Below are positions 54,529-63,736 of a DNA stretch of 64,000 nucleotides, piece after piece. The stretch spans positions 60,596-124,595 of the forward strand of contig NZ_PPQN01000016.1 in the NCBI RefSeq assembly GCF_002901995.1, given 5' to 3'. The stretch's first letter is position 1; every line of letters starts with the position of its first letter. The position numbers and the translations under genes are program-made. Origin of the DNA: Staphylococcus coagulans. Lineage in GTDB: Bacteria; Bacillota; Bacilli; Staphylococcales; Staphylococcaceae. The notes beneath the pieces were generated by a model. The model worked only from the letters and a program-made list of their open reading frames with translations, was not told where the DNA came from and did no database searches.

Positions 54529-54603
54529 ATTATAAGAGATAATCAAGATAATCATACGACAATGATGTGTATATGAACAGAAATTTAATACTGAGGTGAA
54601 AGA

Positions 54604-56265
54604 ATGGAAATGTCGGTAACTGAAGTCATCTTTTCTTTTTTAGGTGGCCTAGGTATTTTCCTTTATGGTTTAAAAGTAATGGGGGACGGTTTACAAGCAG
54701 CAGCAGGAGATCGATTGCGAAATATATTAAATAAATTTACCGCCAATCCAGTACTGGGTGTATTAGCCGGTATGATTGTTACGATCTTAATACAAAGTAG
54801 TTCTGGGACAACTGTCATAACAATAGGGCTTGTGACTGCGGGGTTCATGACTTTAAAACAAGCGATTGGTGTCATTATGGGCGCCAATATTGGAACCACT
54901 GTGACTGCTTTTATTATTGGGATTGATTTAGGAGAATATGCAATGCCAATCTTGGCGTTGGGGGCATTTCTTATTTTCTTCTTTAAGCGTTCCAATATTA
55001 ATAATGTTGGACGAATATTATTTGGATTTGGCTCACTCTTTTTTGGCTTAGAGTTCATGGGAGATGCGGTTAAGCCACTTGCCCAATTAGAAGGGTTTAG
55101 ACAAATCATTTTAGATATGTCATCGCATCCGGTGTACGGTATTTTAGCGGGCGTAGGTTTAACTGCGTTAGTCCAAAGTTCGAGTGCAACAATTGGGATA
55201 CTGCAAGAATTTTACAGTCAAGGTTTAGTTGACTTGAAAGGTGCAATTCCAGTTTTACTAGGAGACAATATTGGAACAACGATTACTGCAGTGTTAGCAA
55301 GTTTAGCGGGTTCATTAGCAGCTAAGCGGGCGGCATTTGTACATGTTATTTTTAATGTCATTGGTGTGATTATCTTCGCGCTATTTTTACCGGTTGTAAC
55401 GCATTTGATAGGGATGTTACAAGAAGCATGGCACCTTAAACCAGCAATGGCCATTGCGTTTGCACACGGTGCATTTAATGTAACGAATACACTTATTCAA
55501 CTTCCATTTGTGGGTGCGCTCGCTTGGCTTGTGACTAAGATTGTACCAGGTAAAGACATTACAGAAGATTATAAACCTCAACATCTTAATAAAGATTTAG
55601 TGTACCATGCGCCTGGTGTCGCGTTACAAGAGACTCAAAAAGAGCTACAAAACATTGGGCATATTGTTCAATCTATGTTAGACGATGTTCGTCATCCTGC
55701 GACGATGGATAAGAAAATGATTAAAACAGTACAACAGAAACATCAAGCAGTGATTACCATTAGCGACAGTATTCGAAATTACTTGGTGCGCATTTCTACA
55801 AAAAATATTAATAAAAGTGATGTTGAACGTCTTGCAGTGATGTTTGATGTCAATCGCTCGATTGTGAAAGTTTCTGAACTGACAGAATCATACATTGCGC
55901 AAATCGAAAGACAAAAAAGTAAAAATATTATTTTAACTGAAGATGCTGAACGAGGGATTGAAAAATTATTTAATTTTGTTGATGAGTCCTTCCACAAAGC
56001 AATTGATACTTTAAACGTCTATGATACGACTAAAAAAGATGAAGTGGTCGAGCGTAGTAGAGAAGCATTTAACATTGAACATAAATTAAGAAAAGGCCAT
56101 ATTAAAAGATTGAACAGAGGTGAATGTTCAACTGATGGTGGCTTGCTATATGTTGATATTATTGCGATTCTTGAACGAATTGGCTATAACTCTAGAAATA
56201 TCACTGAAGCGATGGTGGGCTTGAACAATGATGTACCGACCGAAGAAGAAATCGCGACAGTTTAA
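54604..56265 (+). CDS. nptA: Na/Pi cotransporter family protein with PhoU-like C-terminal domain
   Basis: 553 residues. Two Na_Pi_cotrans repeats with the QSSS signatures ILIQSSSGTTVITIG (about residue 62) and ALVQSSSATIGILQ (about residue 195), and roughly nine membrane helices, then a cytosolic PhoU-like helical domain from about residue 340 to 530 (IGHIVQSMLDDVRHP, NIEHKLRKGHIKRLNRG). It imports phosphate with sodium. S. aureus nptA is PhoPR-controlled; the Pho box upstream agrees. A terminator follows at 56300. Confidence 0.93.
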   Translation: MEMSVTEVIFSFLGGLGIFLYGLKVMGDGLQAAAGDRLRNILNKFTANPVLGVLAGMIVTILIQSSSGTTVITIGLVTAGFMTLKQAIGVIMGANIGTTVTAFIIGIDLGEYAMPILALGAFLIFFFKRSNINNVGRILFGFGSLFFGLEFMGDAVKPLAQLEGFRQIILDMSSHPVYGILAGVGLTALVQSSSATIGILQEFYSQGLVDLKGAIPVLLGDNIGTTITAVLASLAGSLAAKRAAFVHVIFNVIGVIIFALFLPVVTHLIGMLQEAWHLKPAMAIAFAHGAFNVTNTLIQLPFVGALAWLVTKIVPGKDITEDYKPQHLNKDLVYHAPGVALQETQKELQNIGHIVQSMLDDVRHPATMDKKMIKTVQQKHQAVITISDSIRNYLVRISTKNINKSDVERLAVMFDVNRSIVKVSELTESYIAQIERQKSKNIILTEDAERGIEKLFNFVDESFHKAIDTLNVYDTTKKDEVVERSREAFNIEHKLRKGHIKRLNRGECSTDGGLLYVDIIAILERIGYNSRNITEAMVGLNNDVPTEEEIATV

Positions 56266-56299
56266 GTCAATCATCTCACACTGAATAGATTGATTATAA

Positions 56300-56343
56300 A
56301 AGTCGGAAAGGAACGATGTTATCTCGTTGCTTTTCGGCTTTTT
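56300..56343 (+). terminator. Terminator of the Na/Pi cotransporter gene
   Basis: AAGTCGGAAAGGAACGA (56300-56316) pairs with TCGTTGCTTTTCGGCTT (56324-56340), followed by TTT. Confidence 0.85.
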
Positions 56344-56643
56344 ACATTTCTAGTGGATTGATTAAATATAAATTGCATTAAAACGATTATCAAATACAGA
56401 TGACATCATTATTTTGACAAATCAGTGACAAAAATACGGTTCAAGTCTAAATACATTGTATTCATATATAAGTTTGATAAAATCTTATAGGATGAGCTAT
56501 GGAGGCAAGAAAGTATTGGGTATTGGCTAAAAGTTGTCGTCATCCGAGCGATACAACTTGTTAATGCACTTCACAAATGAGGGAAGTGATGTGAAACCAT
56601 GTCTTAAATTCTACATTTTATAATCACTTGAGGGGGTGTTAAA
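56344..56643. other. Leader region of the copper cluster
   Basis: 300 bases before the CopC/CopD gene. A short palindrome TACATTGTA (56452-56460) recalls metal-repressor boxes such as CopY's TACANNTGTA but has the wrong spacing. No other gene is seen. A leader transcript of more than 100 bases may be present. Confidence 0.35.
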
Positions 56644-57891
56644 TTGCGTACGTTTAATAAATTATGGGCAGCCACACTCATTGCTTTTATCATGATGATT
56701 TGTGTGAGTATACCATTCAATCAAGTCTCTGCACATGCGACTTTAGAAAAACAACAACCCGTAGAGAATGAAGTCGTACAATCGAAACCAGAAGCGATTC
56801 AACTTGAGTTCAACGAGCCTGTTCATACGCAATATACTAAAGTCAAAATTTATAATGACAAGGGCAAAGAAGTAGGTGTATTGAAACCTAAAGAGCAAGA
56901 GGATTCAAAAAAAGTGACTTTTGATACGTCAAAAGTTGAACATGGCACATATGCCGTTCACTGGGAGACAGTCTCATTAGATGGTCATGAGATAAGAGGA
57001 CAGTATAATTTTTCTGTCGGGGAAAAAACAGCTAATACTATAGAAACAGCGAAACCTTTTTACACGGATGCTTTTTTCTGGTTAGGCTTAGTGCGATTTG
57101 TTTTACAAGCTGTGTTACTTATTTTTACGGGCTTATATATGATTAATGTTCTCATGAAACGTCAAGATGTACCTACGTATGATATTATTCCACGTCATCG
57201 CAGTGCGATTTTATTATTGATTATGGTTGCTTTTACAACGAGTATCGTTTATTTAATGACTTTACCGAAAGATGCCATTCATTCAATATTGACGCTTGAT
57301 TTCCGCGTTTGGATGCAATTTCCATTTGTTTTATCAATGGTCAGTTTAATTATTGTGTTAATCCTATTTTCATTACGGCGAATGGAGTCTATATGGTATA
57401 AAGTTATGCCGCTCTTTTTGATGTTAAGTCTTGCAATTTCAGGTCATGCATGGGCGCAAGCGGTGCCATTTTATTCTATCATTTTACGGACGTTACACTT
57501 AATGGGAATTGCCATCTGGCTAGGCAGTTTTGCATATTTAATCGCCTACACGTCGGCTAAACACAAGCATTCTTACATTTTAATAATAAAAGATGTGTTG
57601 TTAAAAGCAAATGTGACTGCAGTAATTATCGTTATACTGACAGGCATTTTAATGTCTATTGATGCCACATCATTAAAAGCGATTGTAACCCTACCTACGT
57701 TATATAGTAGTTTATGGTTTATGAAAGTGGTATTCACCATCATTATGATGATTTTAGGTGGTTTACAAACATATAAAGCGATGCAAAAGCGACGTCGTGT
57801 GAATCAATCACTGTTATATCTTGAATTCGCCTTAGGTATTTGTTTGATTTTAGCGGGCGTCATCATGAGTCAAATCGAAATTCCATTATAA
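56644..57891 (+). CDS. CopC-CopD fusion copper-handling protein (YcnJ-like)
   Basis: 415 residues: signal peptide, then a periplasm-like CopC beta domain whose mature N-terminus starts at His (SAHATLEKQQP) and ends with LDGHEIRGQYNFSV, and a CopD membrane domain with about eight helices (from residue 138). His1 and the DGHE His are typical Cu2+ ligands. Start TTG 56644 follows AGGGGGTG. It is followed directly by the YcnI-like gene (18 bases), as in B. subtilis ycnJ-ycnI. Likely in copper uptake or delivery. Confidence 0.88.
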   Translation: MRTFNKLWAATLIAFIMMICVSIPFNQVSAHATLEKQQPVENEVVQSKPEAIQLEFNEPVHTQYTKVKIYNDKGKEVGVLKPKEQEDSKKVTFDTSKVEHGTYAVHWETVSLDGHEIRGQYNFSVGEKTANTIETAKPFYTDAFFWLGLVRFVLQAVLLIFTGLYMINVLMKRQDVPTYDIIPRHRSAILLLIMVAFTTSIVYLMTLPKDAIHSILTLDFRVWMQFPFVLSMVSLIIVLILFSLRRMESIWYKVMPLFLMLSLAISGHAWAQAVPFYSIILRTLHLMGIAIWLGSFAYLIAYTSAKHKHSYILIIKDVLLKANVTAVIIVILTGILMSIDATSLKAIVTLPTLYSSLWFMKVVFTIIMMILGGLQTYKAMQKRRRVNQSLLYLEFALGICLILAGVIMSQIEIPL

Positions 57892-57909
57892 TTGAAAGGA
57901 TCAATATAT

Positions 57910-58521
57910 ATGAAAATTACAAAGTTTTTATTGAGTGCTGTGTCATTTCTTGTGTTATTAAGTATGACATCTGTAGCAGATGCTCACGTAACGCTTAATC
58001 CAAAAGTGAGTGAACCCGGTTCATACGAAGAATATCAAGTCAGAGTTCCAGTTGAACGTGATAAAAATACAGTAAAACTTGAAATAGAAGTTCCTGAAGG
58101 TGTAACTTTATCTACAGTAGAGCCTGTCCCTGGATTTAAACATGAATTTAAAGAAGACAAGTCTGGAAAAATTACTAAAATCACATGGAAAGCAACAGAT
58201 AAAGGAATTGGCAAACACGAACATATGGACTTTCCAATTGTAGTCGCTAATCCAGAAAAAGAAGGTCAATTCAAATGGAAAGCCATTCAAACATATAAAG
58301 ATGGTAAAACAGTGAAATGGACAAGTGATGATGAAAAAAGTGAAACGCCTGCACCTACAACAGAAGTGAAAAAAAGTGAACCTGTTAAAGCTGATCACCA
58401 TGATGACACGAAATCATCACATACATCACCATTTGTATGGATTATTTCTATCTTAGCACTCATTATTTCAATTGTAGCGCTCTTTAAACGCAAAAACTTT
58501 ACGAAATCTGACAACGAATAA
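57910..58521 (+). CDS. YcnI-like (DUF1775) copper-binding protein
   Basis: 203 residues: signal peptide ending ADA, then mature His1 in AHVTLNPK. This N-terminal His is the Cu2+ ligand of the YcnI/DUF1775 family. The DUF1775 domain spans residues 25 to about 155 (EYQVRVPVERDKN, VPGFKHEFKED). A low-complexity linker with SETPAPTTEVKKSEPVKA and a C-terminal membrane helix with KRK stop-transfer follow. ATG 57910 follows GAAAGGATC. Operon partner of the CopC-CopD gene. Confidence 0.88.
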   Translation: MKITKFLLSAVSFLVLLSMTSVADAHVTLNPKVSEPGSYEEYQVRVPVERDKNTVKLEIEVPEGVTLSTVEPVPGFKHEFKEDKSGKITKITWKATDKGIGKHEHMDFPIVVANPEKEGQFKWKAIQTYKDGKTVKWTSDDEKSETPAPTTEVKKSEPVKADHHDDTKSSHTSPFVWIISILALIISIVALFKRKNFTKSDNE

Positions 58522-58682
58522 GTATTGACATCGTCTTTCGAGGTTACGATAATCGAAAGTGTGAAGCTGAGTGAAGTGCGGTTGGTTATGGCCCTCATAT
58601 GAAAATTTGAATAAGCTAGAAATGAAAAATTCAGCCGTGTTTAATGGTGTTACGGTGTGAAATAAGATGGAGTGTGAAAAGG

Positions 58683-59153
58683 ATGAAACGTATATTATAC
58701 GCATTTATGACCTATACAATGTTAGGATTGTTCAGTGGTTTTACATATAGAGAACTCACTGTGCATTATGAATTCACAGGTTCAACACAAATGAGTGTCA
58801 TGCATACGCATTTGTTAACGTTAGGGATGTTTATGTTTTTAATGTTGATACCTATTGAAAAGCTTTTTAAACTTAGCAGCTATTATTTATTTAATTGGTA
58901 TTTCATTATTTATAATATCGGCGTCATTGTGACAGTAACAATGCAATTTTTAAAAGGTTTTAAACAAATTGCACGCCAACCGATACCTGATTCGTTTGCT
59001 GGTTTTGCAGGTATTGGTCACGTGACGATTACAGTCGGCTTCATTTTGCTATTCTTTTTATTGAGACAGGCCATTATTACAGAGCCTAGAGAGGGAGAAC
59101 CGTTAACCCGAAAACATCGAAAACGCGCAAATCAAGAGCAAAATGAGAAATAA
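58683..59153 (+). CDS. DUF2871 family membrane protein
   Basis: 156 residues with four hydrophobic helices, an FSGFTYRELTVHYEFTG segment after the first, and a HTHLLTLGMFMFLML stretch with conserved His near the second. Ends in a basic tail RKHRKRANQEQNEK. Family DUF2871 often sits with copper proteins; here it follows YcnI by 161 bases, perhaps in the same transcript. ATG 58683 follows GATGGAG. Function unknown. Confidence 0.78.
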   Translation: MKRILYAFMTYTMLGLFSGFTYRELTVHYEFTGSTQMSVMHTHLLTLGMFMFLMLIPIEKLFKLSSYYLFNWYFIIYNIGVIVTVTMQFLKGFKQIARQPIPDSFAGFAGIGHVTITVGFILLFFLLRQAIITEPREGEPLTRKHRKRANQEQNEK

Positions 59154-59254
59154 GTCATCAAATGAGGATGAACGAGTGCGAGGTCATGAGTTAGCGCGAA
59201 TTTTATAGCGCTACAATTTAATTCAAGTTTTCTTATATTCAAGTATCGTGATAG

Positions 59255-59299
59255 AGCGGTGGCGACATCTTTCATTAGATGTAGTGCCACCGCTTTTTT
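59255..59299 (+). terminator. Terminator of the copper cluster
   Basis: AGCGGTGGC (59255-59263) pairs with GCCACCGCT (59286-59294), with an inner ACATCT/AGATGT stem, followed by TTTTTT. Confidence 0.9.
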
Positions 59300-59315
59300 G
59301 ATAGGGTGCCCTGTT

Positions 59316-59732
59316 TTATGATGTAATGGGAAAGTGTAAAAACATACCGCCAGAATGAGGTTCGGTTGATTTGAATCCAAACTGTTTGTAAAGTTCATCA
59401 GCCGGATAATCAGCGATAAGACTGACATAAGTCCCAGGTAAACGAACGGAATCAATATAATTCATAATATGTGTCATGACAGTTTTACCATATCCTTGTC
59501 CCTGATAGTCTGGATGGACAGCAATATCAATAATTTGGAAAGTTGTGCCACCGTCACCGATAACACGACCTAAACCGATAAGTCGGTCAGCATCATAAAG
59601 CGTTACGGTAAAACAAGCCCCTTTTAAGCCCCGTTGTGCGGCACTTCTAGACTTTTCACTTAAACCGCAAACTTTTCTCAAATTACAATAATCATCCACT
59701 TTAGGAATTGTAAATTGAACATCAATTGTCAT
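59316..59732 (-). CDS. GNAT-family N-acetyltransferase
   Basis: 138 residues. GNAT landmarks: LRKVCGLSEKSRSAAQRGL in the first helix part, VHPDYQGQGYGKTVMTHIMN for the acetyl-CoA loop, and QFGFKSTEPHSGGMFLHFP for the final strand. Typical of small staphylococcal GNAT proteins with unknown amine substrate. ATG 59732 follows AAGGAGGGGC; an earlier in-frame start (59765) lacks a site. Convergent with the copper cluster. Confidence 0.82.
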   Translation of the reverse strand: MTIDVQFTIPKVDDYCNLRKVCGLSEKSRSAAQRGLKGACFTVTLYDADRLIGLGRVIGDGGTTFQIIDIAVHPDYQGQGYGKTVMTHIMNYIDSVRLPGTYVSLIADYPADELYKQFGFKSTEPHSGGMFLHFPITS

Positions 59733-59810
59733 AATGCCCCTCCTTTCGTGCACATTAAAATACATATATTTCTAATCATACAGCACATTCCCTTTTTGTA
59801 ACAAAAGGGA

Positions 59811-59845
59811 GCAGGACAGAAATCTATTTGATTTCGTTGTCCTGC
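59811..59845 (-). terminator. Terminator of glcP
   Basis: GCAGGAC and GAAAT pair with ATTTC and GTCCTGC (59811-59845, small internal loop). On the minus strand TCCCTTTTG follows. Same hairpin type as at 13625. Confidence 0.7.
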
Positions 59846-59959
59846 CCCGGCAAAGATGAGTAGGGCTATTCGAGCTAGAAAAGCGAAGAAGAGACCAGTC
59901 ATCGAATGTTGTGATTTTTCTAATGAACAAATAGGGAATCTACACTGTCTCTTTATCCA

Positions 59960-61312
59960 TTATTTTTTTACATCCGCAACAGTTGCGTTTGTACGTTGAC
60001 GTAAATCTGCCTCTATTTGTTCTAAGCTACGTCCGCGTGTTTCTGGTAAAAATTTAACAACAAAGAAGAGTGCAATCACACCGATAACCGCAAAAATTAA
60101 AAATACTTCTTGAATTTCAAGTACTTCCGTTAGAAGTGGGAATAGCTGGGCTACGAGTAAGCTACCAATTGAAAGAACAAGCGCCGCAATACCTGTTGCT
60201 GCACCACGTGCACGCATTGGGAATAATTCTGGAAGCATAACCCATAAAATAGGTCCCCAAGAAATACCGAAGAAAATAATGAATGTAGTCAAACAAATCA
60301 TCATAATCCATGCTGCACTGTTCACACCCATAATCCAAATAAGGATACTCATAATTAATAATGAAGCCACCATACCAATGTTACCGATAACGAGCAGTTT
60401 TTTACGATCGACTTTATCAATAATGAATATCGCAACAATCGTAACTAATACGTTGACAACACCAATACCAACTGTACTTAAAATTGCGGTAGAGTCTCCT
60501 AATCCTGCTTTCGCAAAAATTTTAGGTGCGTAGTAAATAATCGCATTAATACCAATCAATTGTTGTAACAATGCAAAGACACTACCAATAATAATAGTAG
60601 ATAACAGCCATGGAGATTTTAAAACAGTCCATGTACTGTCTGAGATAGCATTGATTTTTTTCATGTTTTCAATTTCACCGTCAATTTCAGAAGCGGGATA
60701 TGTTAATTTCATTACATCTCTTGCTGCTTTTTCGCCACGTTTTTCTAATAACCAACGCGGACTTTCTGGCATGAAGATGACTCCAATCATTAATATTAAT
60801 GAAGGAACGACAGCAAGACCAAGCATCCAACGCCAACCTTCAATAGGTGCAAAAGCATAATTGACAAGATAAGAAGATAAAATACCAATAGTAATCATAA
60901 GTTGGTTTAAAGAACTTAAAGAACCCCGAGCTTCTGTTGGCGCGAGTTCAGAAAGATAAACAGGCACAATCGCTGTAGAACCCCCAACGGCAAATCCAAT
61001 TACTAAACGTCCAATTACGAGCACTTCCATCGATGGTGCTGAAGCTAGGATGAGTGCACCAATAATAAAGACGATAGAAATAATAAAAACTAGACGACGA
61101 CGTCCAAGCTTTTCTGAGAGTGGGCCACTAAAACCCGAACCAAATATTGCGCCGACAAGCATAGATGAAACTACTAATCCTTCAGTGAAAGGATTTAAAT
61201 GAATATCATTCTTTAAATAAAGGAGCGCTCCAGAAATAACACCCATATCATAACCATATAAGAGTCCACCGAGTGCGCCGATGAAGAAAATAAGCTTTTT
61301 ATTAATTTTCAT
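59960..61312 (-). CDS. glcP: Glucose/H+ symporter GlcP (sugar porter MFS)
   Basis: 450 residues, twelve helices. Sugar-porter signatures: LLYGYDMGVISGALL, GRRRLVFII, FMPESPRWLLEKRGEKAA, QQLIGINAIIYYAPKIF and LPETRGRSLEQIEADLRQ. It is close over its whole length to S. epidermidis GlcP, a glucose:H+ symporter. ATG 61312 follows GGGAGGT; the in-frame start at 61339 lacks one. Monocistronic, with a cre-like site upstream. Confidence 0.9.
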   Translation of the reverse strand: MKINKKLIFFIGALGGLLYGYDMGVISGALLYLKNDIHLNPFTEGLVVSSMLVGAIFGSGFSGPLSEKLGRRRLVFIISIVFIIGALILASAPSMEVLVIGRLVIGFAVGGSTAIVPVYLSELAPTEARGSLSSLNQLMITIGILSSYLVNYAFAPIEGWRWMLGLAVVPSLILMIGVIFMPESPRWLLEKRGEKAARDVMKLTYPASEIDGEIENMKKINAISDSTWTVLKSPWLLSTIIIGSVFALLQQLIGINAIIYYAPKIFAKAGLGDSTAILSTVGIGVVNVLVTIVAIFIIDKVDRKKLLVIGNIGMVASLLIMSILIWIMGVNSAAWIMMICLTTFIIFFGISWGPILWVMLPELFPMRARGAATGIAALVLSIGSLLVAQLFPLLTEVLEIQEVFLIFAVIGVIALFFVVKFLPETRGRSLEQIEADLRQRTNATVADVKK

Positions 61313-61343
61313 TTTGTAACCTCCCGTACTATTATGCAATACA

Positions 61344-61357
61344 AGTATACGCTTTCA
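61344..61357 (-). promoter_or_regulatory. Candidate cre (CcpA) site upstream of glcP
   Basis: On the minus strand TGAAAGCGTATACT matches 12 of 14 positions of TGWAANCGNTNWCA. It is 32 bases before the glcP start, inside or next to the promoter. Confidence 0.4.
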
Positions 61358-61525
61358 TAAGATATTAGTAAATTGTAAATATTGAATTTATGAGAATAAA
61401 ATAATTTATATTAATTATCAACAATTGAAAATTTAGGAGAAGGCAACAAAATTTTTATGGGTCATTTTAAGTAGGGTATGATGATAAAAAGGGAAGTTTT
61501 GAGTTCGTTGGGGTATGGATTAAAA

Positions 61526-61580
61526 CATTAATGGGTTGGAACAGAAATCAAATCGATTTCTTGGCTCCAACCCATTAATG
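61526..61580. terminator. Large palindromic terminator hairpin
   Basis: CATTAATGGGTTGGA (61526-61540) pairs with TCCAACCCATTAATG (61566-61580), with an inner GAAATC/GATTTC stem. On the minus strand TTTTAATCC follows, fitting the end of the oxidoreductase gene. Confidence 0.82.
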
Positions 61581-61632
61581 TAGCATCAAGCAATTGCTGA
61601 TGTAGTTTGCTTTTTATTTTCATTACAACATT

Positions 61633-62634
61633 TTAGTTGTTTGCATCAGGACGTAGATCTACAACAATGCGCCCGATAAAATCATGATTTTGTACACAAT
61701 CTAAACCGTCTTGGAGTTGTTCAAAAGGAATCACATTTTTGACATCATGCAAATAACGTGGTTTTAAATCTTTTGATAGACGACGCCATAAGTGTTGTCT
61801 ACGTTTCATAGGGAATGAAACAGAATCAACACCGATGAGACGGATACCACGTAAAATAAATGGAAATACAGTACTTGAGAAAGTATTACCGCTAACGTTT
61901 CCGCTTAAAGCAACAGCACCATGTGGATGGATACGTTTTAACACTTCAGATACAGTTTCGCCACCTACAGGGTCAATCGCTGCTTGCCATTGCGTGTGTG
62001 TCAGTGCTTTTTCAGTCACGTCTTCCACTCTAGAAATAACTTCTCTCGCACCTAATTCTAAAAGTTTTTCGTGGTAATCTTTGTGGCCAGAACTTGCAAC
62101 GACCTTGTAACCAATTTCGTTCAACATCATTACAGCCATTGAGCCTACACCACCAGTTGCACCACGAACAAGTACTGGACCGTTAGTTGAAGTGATTTTG
62201 TTATCTTCTAATAACTGTATTGACAGTGCAGCTGTAAAACCGGCAGTCCCGATAATCATCGCTTCTTCAAGCGTTAAATCATCAGGGAGATGAACAAGCC
62301 AATCGCCACTCACACGTGCAACTTCACTAAATCCACCGTAATGAGAAACACCTAAGTCATAGCCAGTTGCAATAACTTTATCTCCTTCTTTAAATGATGG
62401 GTGTTCAGATTCCATCACTACACCAGCTAAATCAATACCCGGTATCATTGGGTATTTTCGTATGATTTTGTTGTGAGCACGTGTGGCTAACATATCTTTA
62501 AAATTGATACTTGAATAATGCACACGAATTGTCACATCACCGGCAGGTAAATGGTCTAGTGTTATTTCTTTAAAATCTCCTACGAATTGATCCTCGTGTT
62601 GATCAACAAGAAATGCTCTGAAAGCTTGAGCCAT
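61633..62634 (-). CDS. YhdH/YhfP-type quinone oxidoreductase (MDR family)
   Basis: 333-residue zinc-free medium-chain dehydrogenase. NADPH-binding LVRGATGGVGSMAVMML (about residues 149-165); start FRAFLVDQHEDQFVGDFKEI; the FKDMLATRAHNKIIRKYPMI segment is typical of the YhdH/AcuI (acrylyl-CoA reductase-like) group. True substrate unknown. Start behind GAGGAGG. Monocistronic, minus strand. Confidence 0.9.
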   Translation of the reverse strand: MAQAFRAFLVDQHEDQFVGDFKEITLDHLPAGDVTIRVHYSSINFKDMLATRAHNKIIRKYPMIPGIDLAGVVMESEHPSFKEGDKVIATGYDLGVSHYGGFSEVARVSGDWLVHLPDDLTLEEAMIIGTAGFTAALSIQLLEDNKITSTNGPVLVRGATGGVGSMAVMMLNEIGYKVVASSGHKDYHEKLLELGAREVISRVEDVTEKALTHTQWQAAIDPVGGETVSEVLKRIHPHGAVALSGNVSGNTFSSTVFPFILRGIRLIGVDSVSFPMKRRQHLWRRLSKDLKPRYLHDVKNVIPFEQLQDGLDCVQNHDFIGRIVVDLRPDANN

Positions 62635-62920
62635 GGTTCTAATCCTCCTCAGTTTTTATCCGTACACACTTTACCAAAAAGTCAATCAAATAACAATAAA
62701 GTTGCTCTTTTTAAAATAATGATAACTTTATTATGTTTTATTAAAAATACGAACAAAAAATAAAGGAATCTTCAGTACTATAAAAATAGATATCGAGAAA
62801 CAATTGTAGAAATAATTTAGAAAAAATTTAACAAAAAAAGTGTTTGTCGTTTAAAATAATAGTGTATAAAAAAGTGATAGACGATTTTATACTATAGAAT
62901 AGAATTTGGAGGGAAACATC

Positions 62921-63610
62921 ATGAAAAAGGTACTTGCTAGTTTGTTTGCATTATCAATTGTTTTAGCCGCCTGTTCAAATGATGAGGATAAAGAACCGAA
63001 GAAAGATGACCATGCTAAGCAAGAGCAGTCTACTAAACAGGACAAAAATGATCACAAAGAACAAGCATCATCCAAATCAAAAGATGAATCCACTTCATCT
63101 GATCAAGCTAAAACGTCAAAATCAGATGCCAATAATCAAAATAATGATCAGCAATCAGAAATGAACAACCAAAACACAGAAGGCAAGCAGCAACAAGGAC
63201 AGCAAAATGATCAAAGCTCAGGTACACAAGCCAATGGACAAGCTTCAAATCAACAACAAGATAACAGCCAAAATGAACAAACATCTCAAACAAAATCGCA
63301 ATATGTAGCTCCTTACCAAGGTGAAAATGTTGTACCAGTCGCTCAAAATATTGCGAGAGAAAAAGTCAATCGTCAACAAGCACTTCAAAACTTACCGAAC
63401 TTCCAAGTCGCATTAGATTCAGCACGTCAAGAAGTCAGCCAATTGAATGGTCAACAGAATCTATATAATGACTATGCTTTACAAGGTGCTGCTGGTCAAT
63501 ACAGTTACTTATTTAGTTTTATTAACCAATCACAGCCTGGCACATATGTCATTGTAACAGTGGATCATACAGGTGCTGCAAAAATTATTGACCCAGCATA
63601 CCGTCAATAA
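62921..63610 (+). CDS. Lipoprotein with low-complexity linker, unknown function
   Basis: 229 residues. Lipobox LAAC with lipid-linked Cys18. Residues about 20-125 are a disordered Lys/Asp/Ser/Gln/Asn linker (EGKQQQGQQNDQSS and similar) that would span the cell wall. A folded C-terminal part of about 100 residues starts YVAPYQGENVVPVAQNIARE and ends VTVDHTGAAKIIDPAYRQ. I do not recognise this domain. ATG 62921 follows TTGGAGGGAA. Terminator at 63671. Monocistronic. Confidence 0.82.
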   Translation: MKKVLASLFALSIVLAACSNDEDKEPKKDDHAKQEQSTKQDKNDHKEQASSKSKDESTSSDQAKTSKSDANNQNNDQQSEMNNQNTEGKQQQGQQNDQSSGTQANGQASNQQQDNSQNEQTSQTKSQYVAPYQGENVVPVAQNIAREKVNRQQALQNLPNFQVALDSARQEVSQLNGQQNLYNDYALQGAAGQYSYLFSFINQSQPGTYVIVTVDHTGAAKIIDPAYRQ

Positions 63611-63670
63611 TAGGGCTATTTTGCAAACAATGTGATACTAATATTTAAAAGTTTAATAGCAAATTTAATG

Positions 63671-63736
63671 AAATCCTTACATTTAGCGATTATACCTCTT
63701 GGTGCATCGCATAAAAATTAAATGTAAGGATTTTTT
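63671..63736 (+). terminator. Terminator of the lipoprotein gene
   Basis: AAATCCTTACATTTA (63671-63685) pairs perfectly with TAAATGTAAGGATTT (63719-63733), with an inner GCGAT/ATCGC stem, then TTT. Confidence 0.88.

Noticed and set aside
54663..55109. 148-codon open frame on the minus strand
   Set aside because: Antisense shadow of the Na/Pi cotransporter gene.
56452..56460. CopY-like operator TACA-T-TGTA upstream of the copper genes
   Set aside because: Spacing is one base where CopY boxes have two, and no CopY or CsoR gene is in the window.
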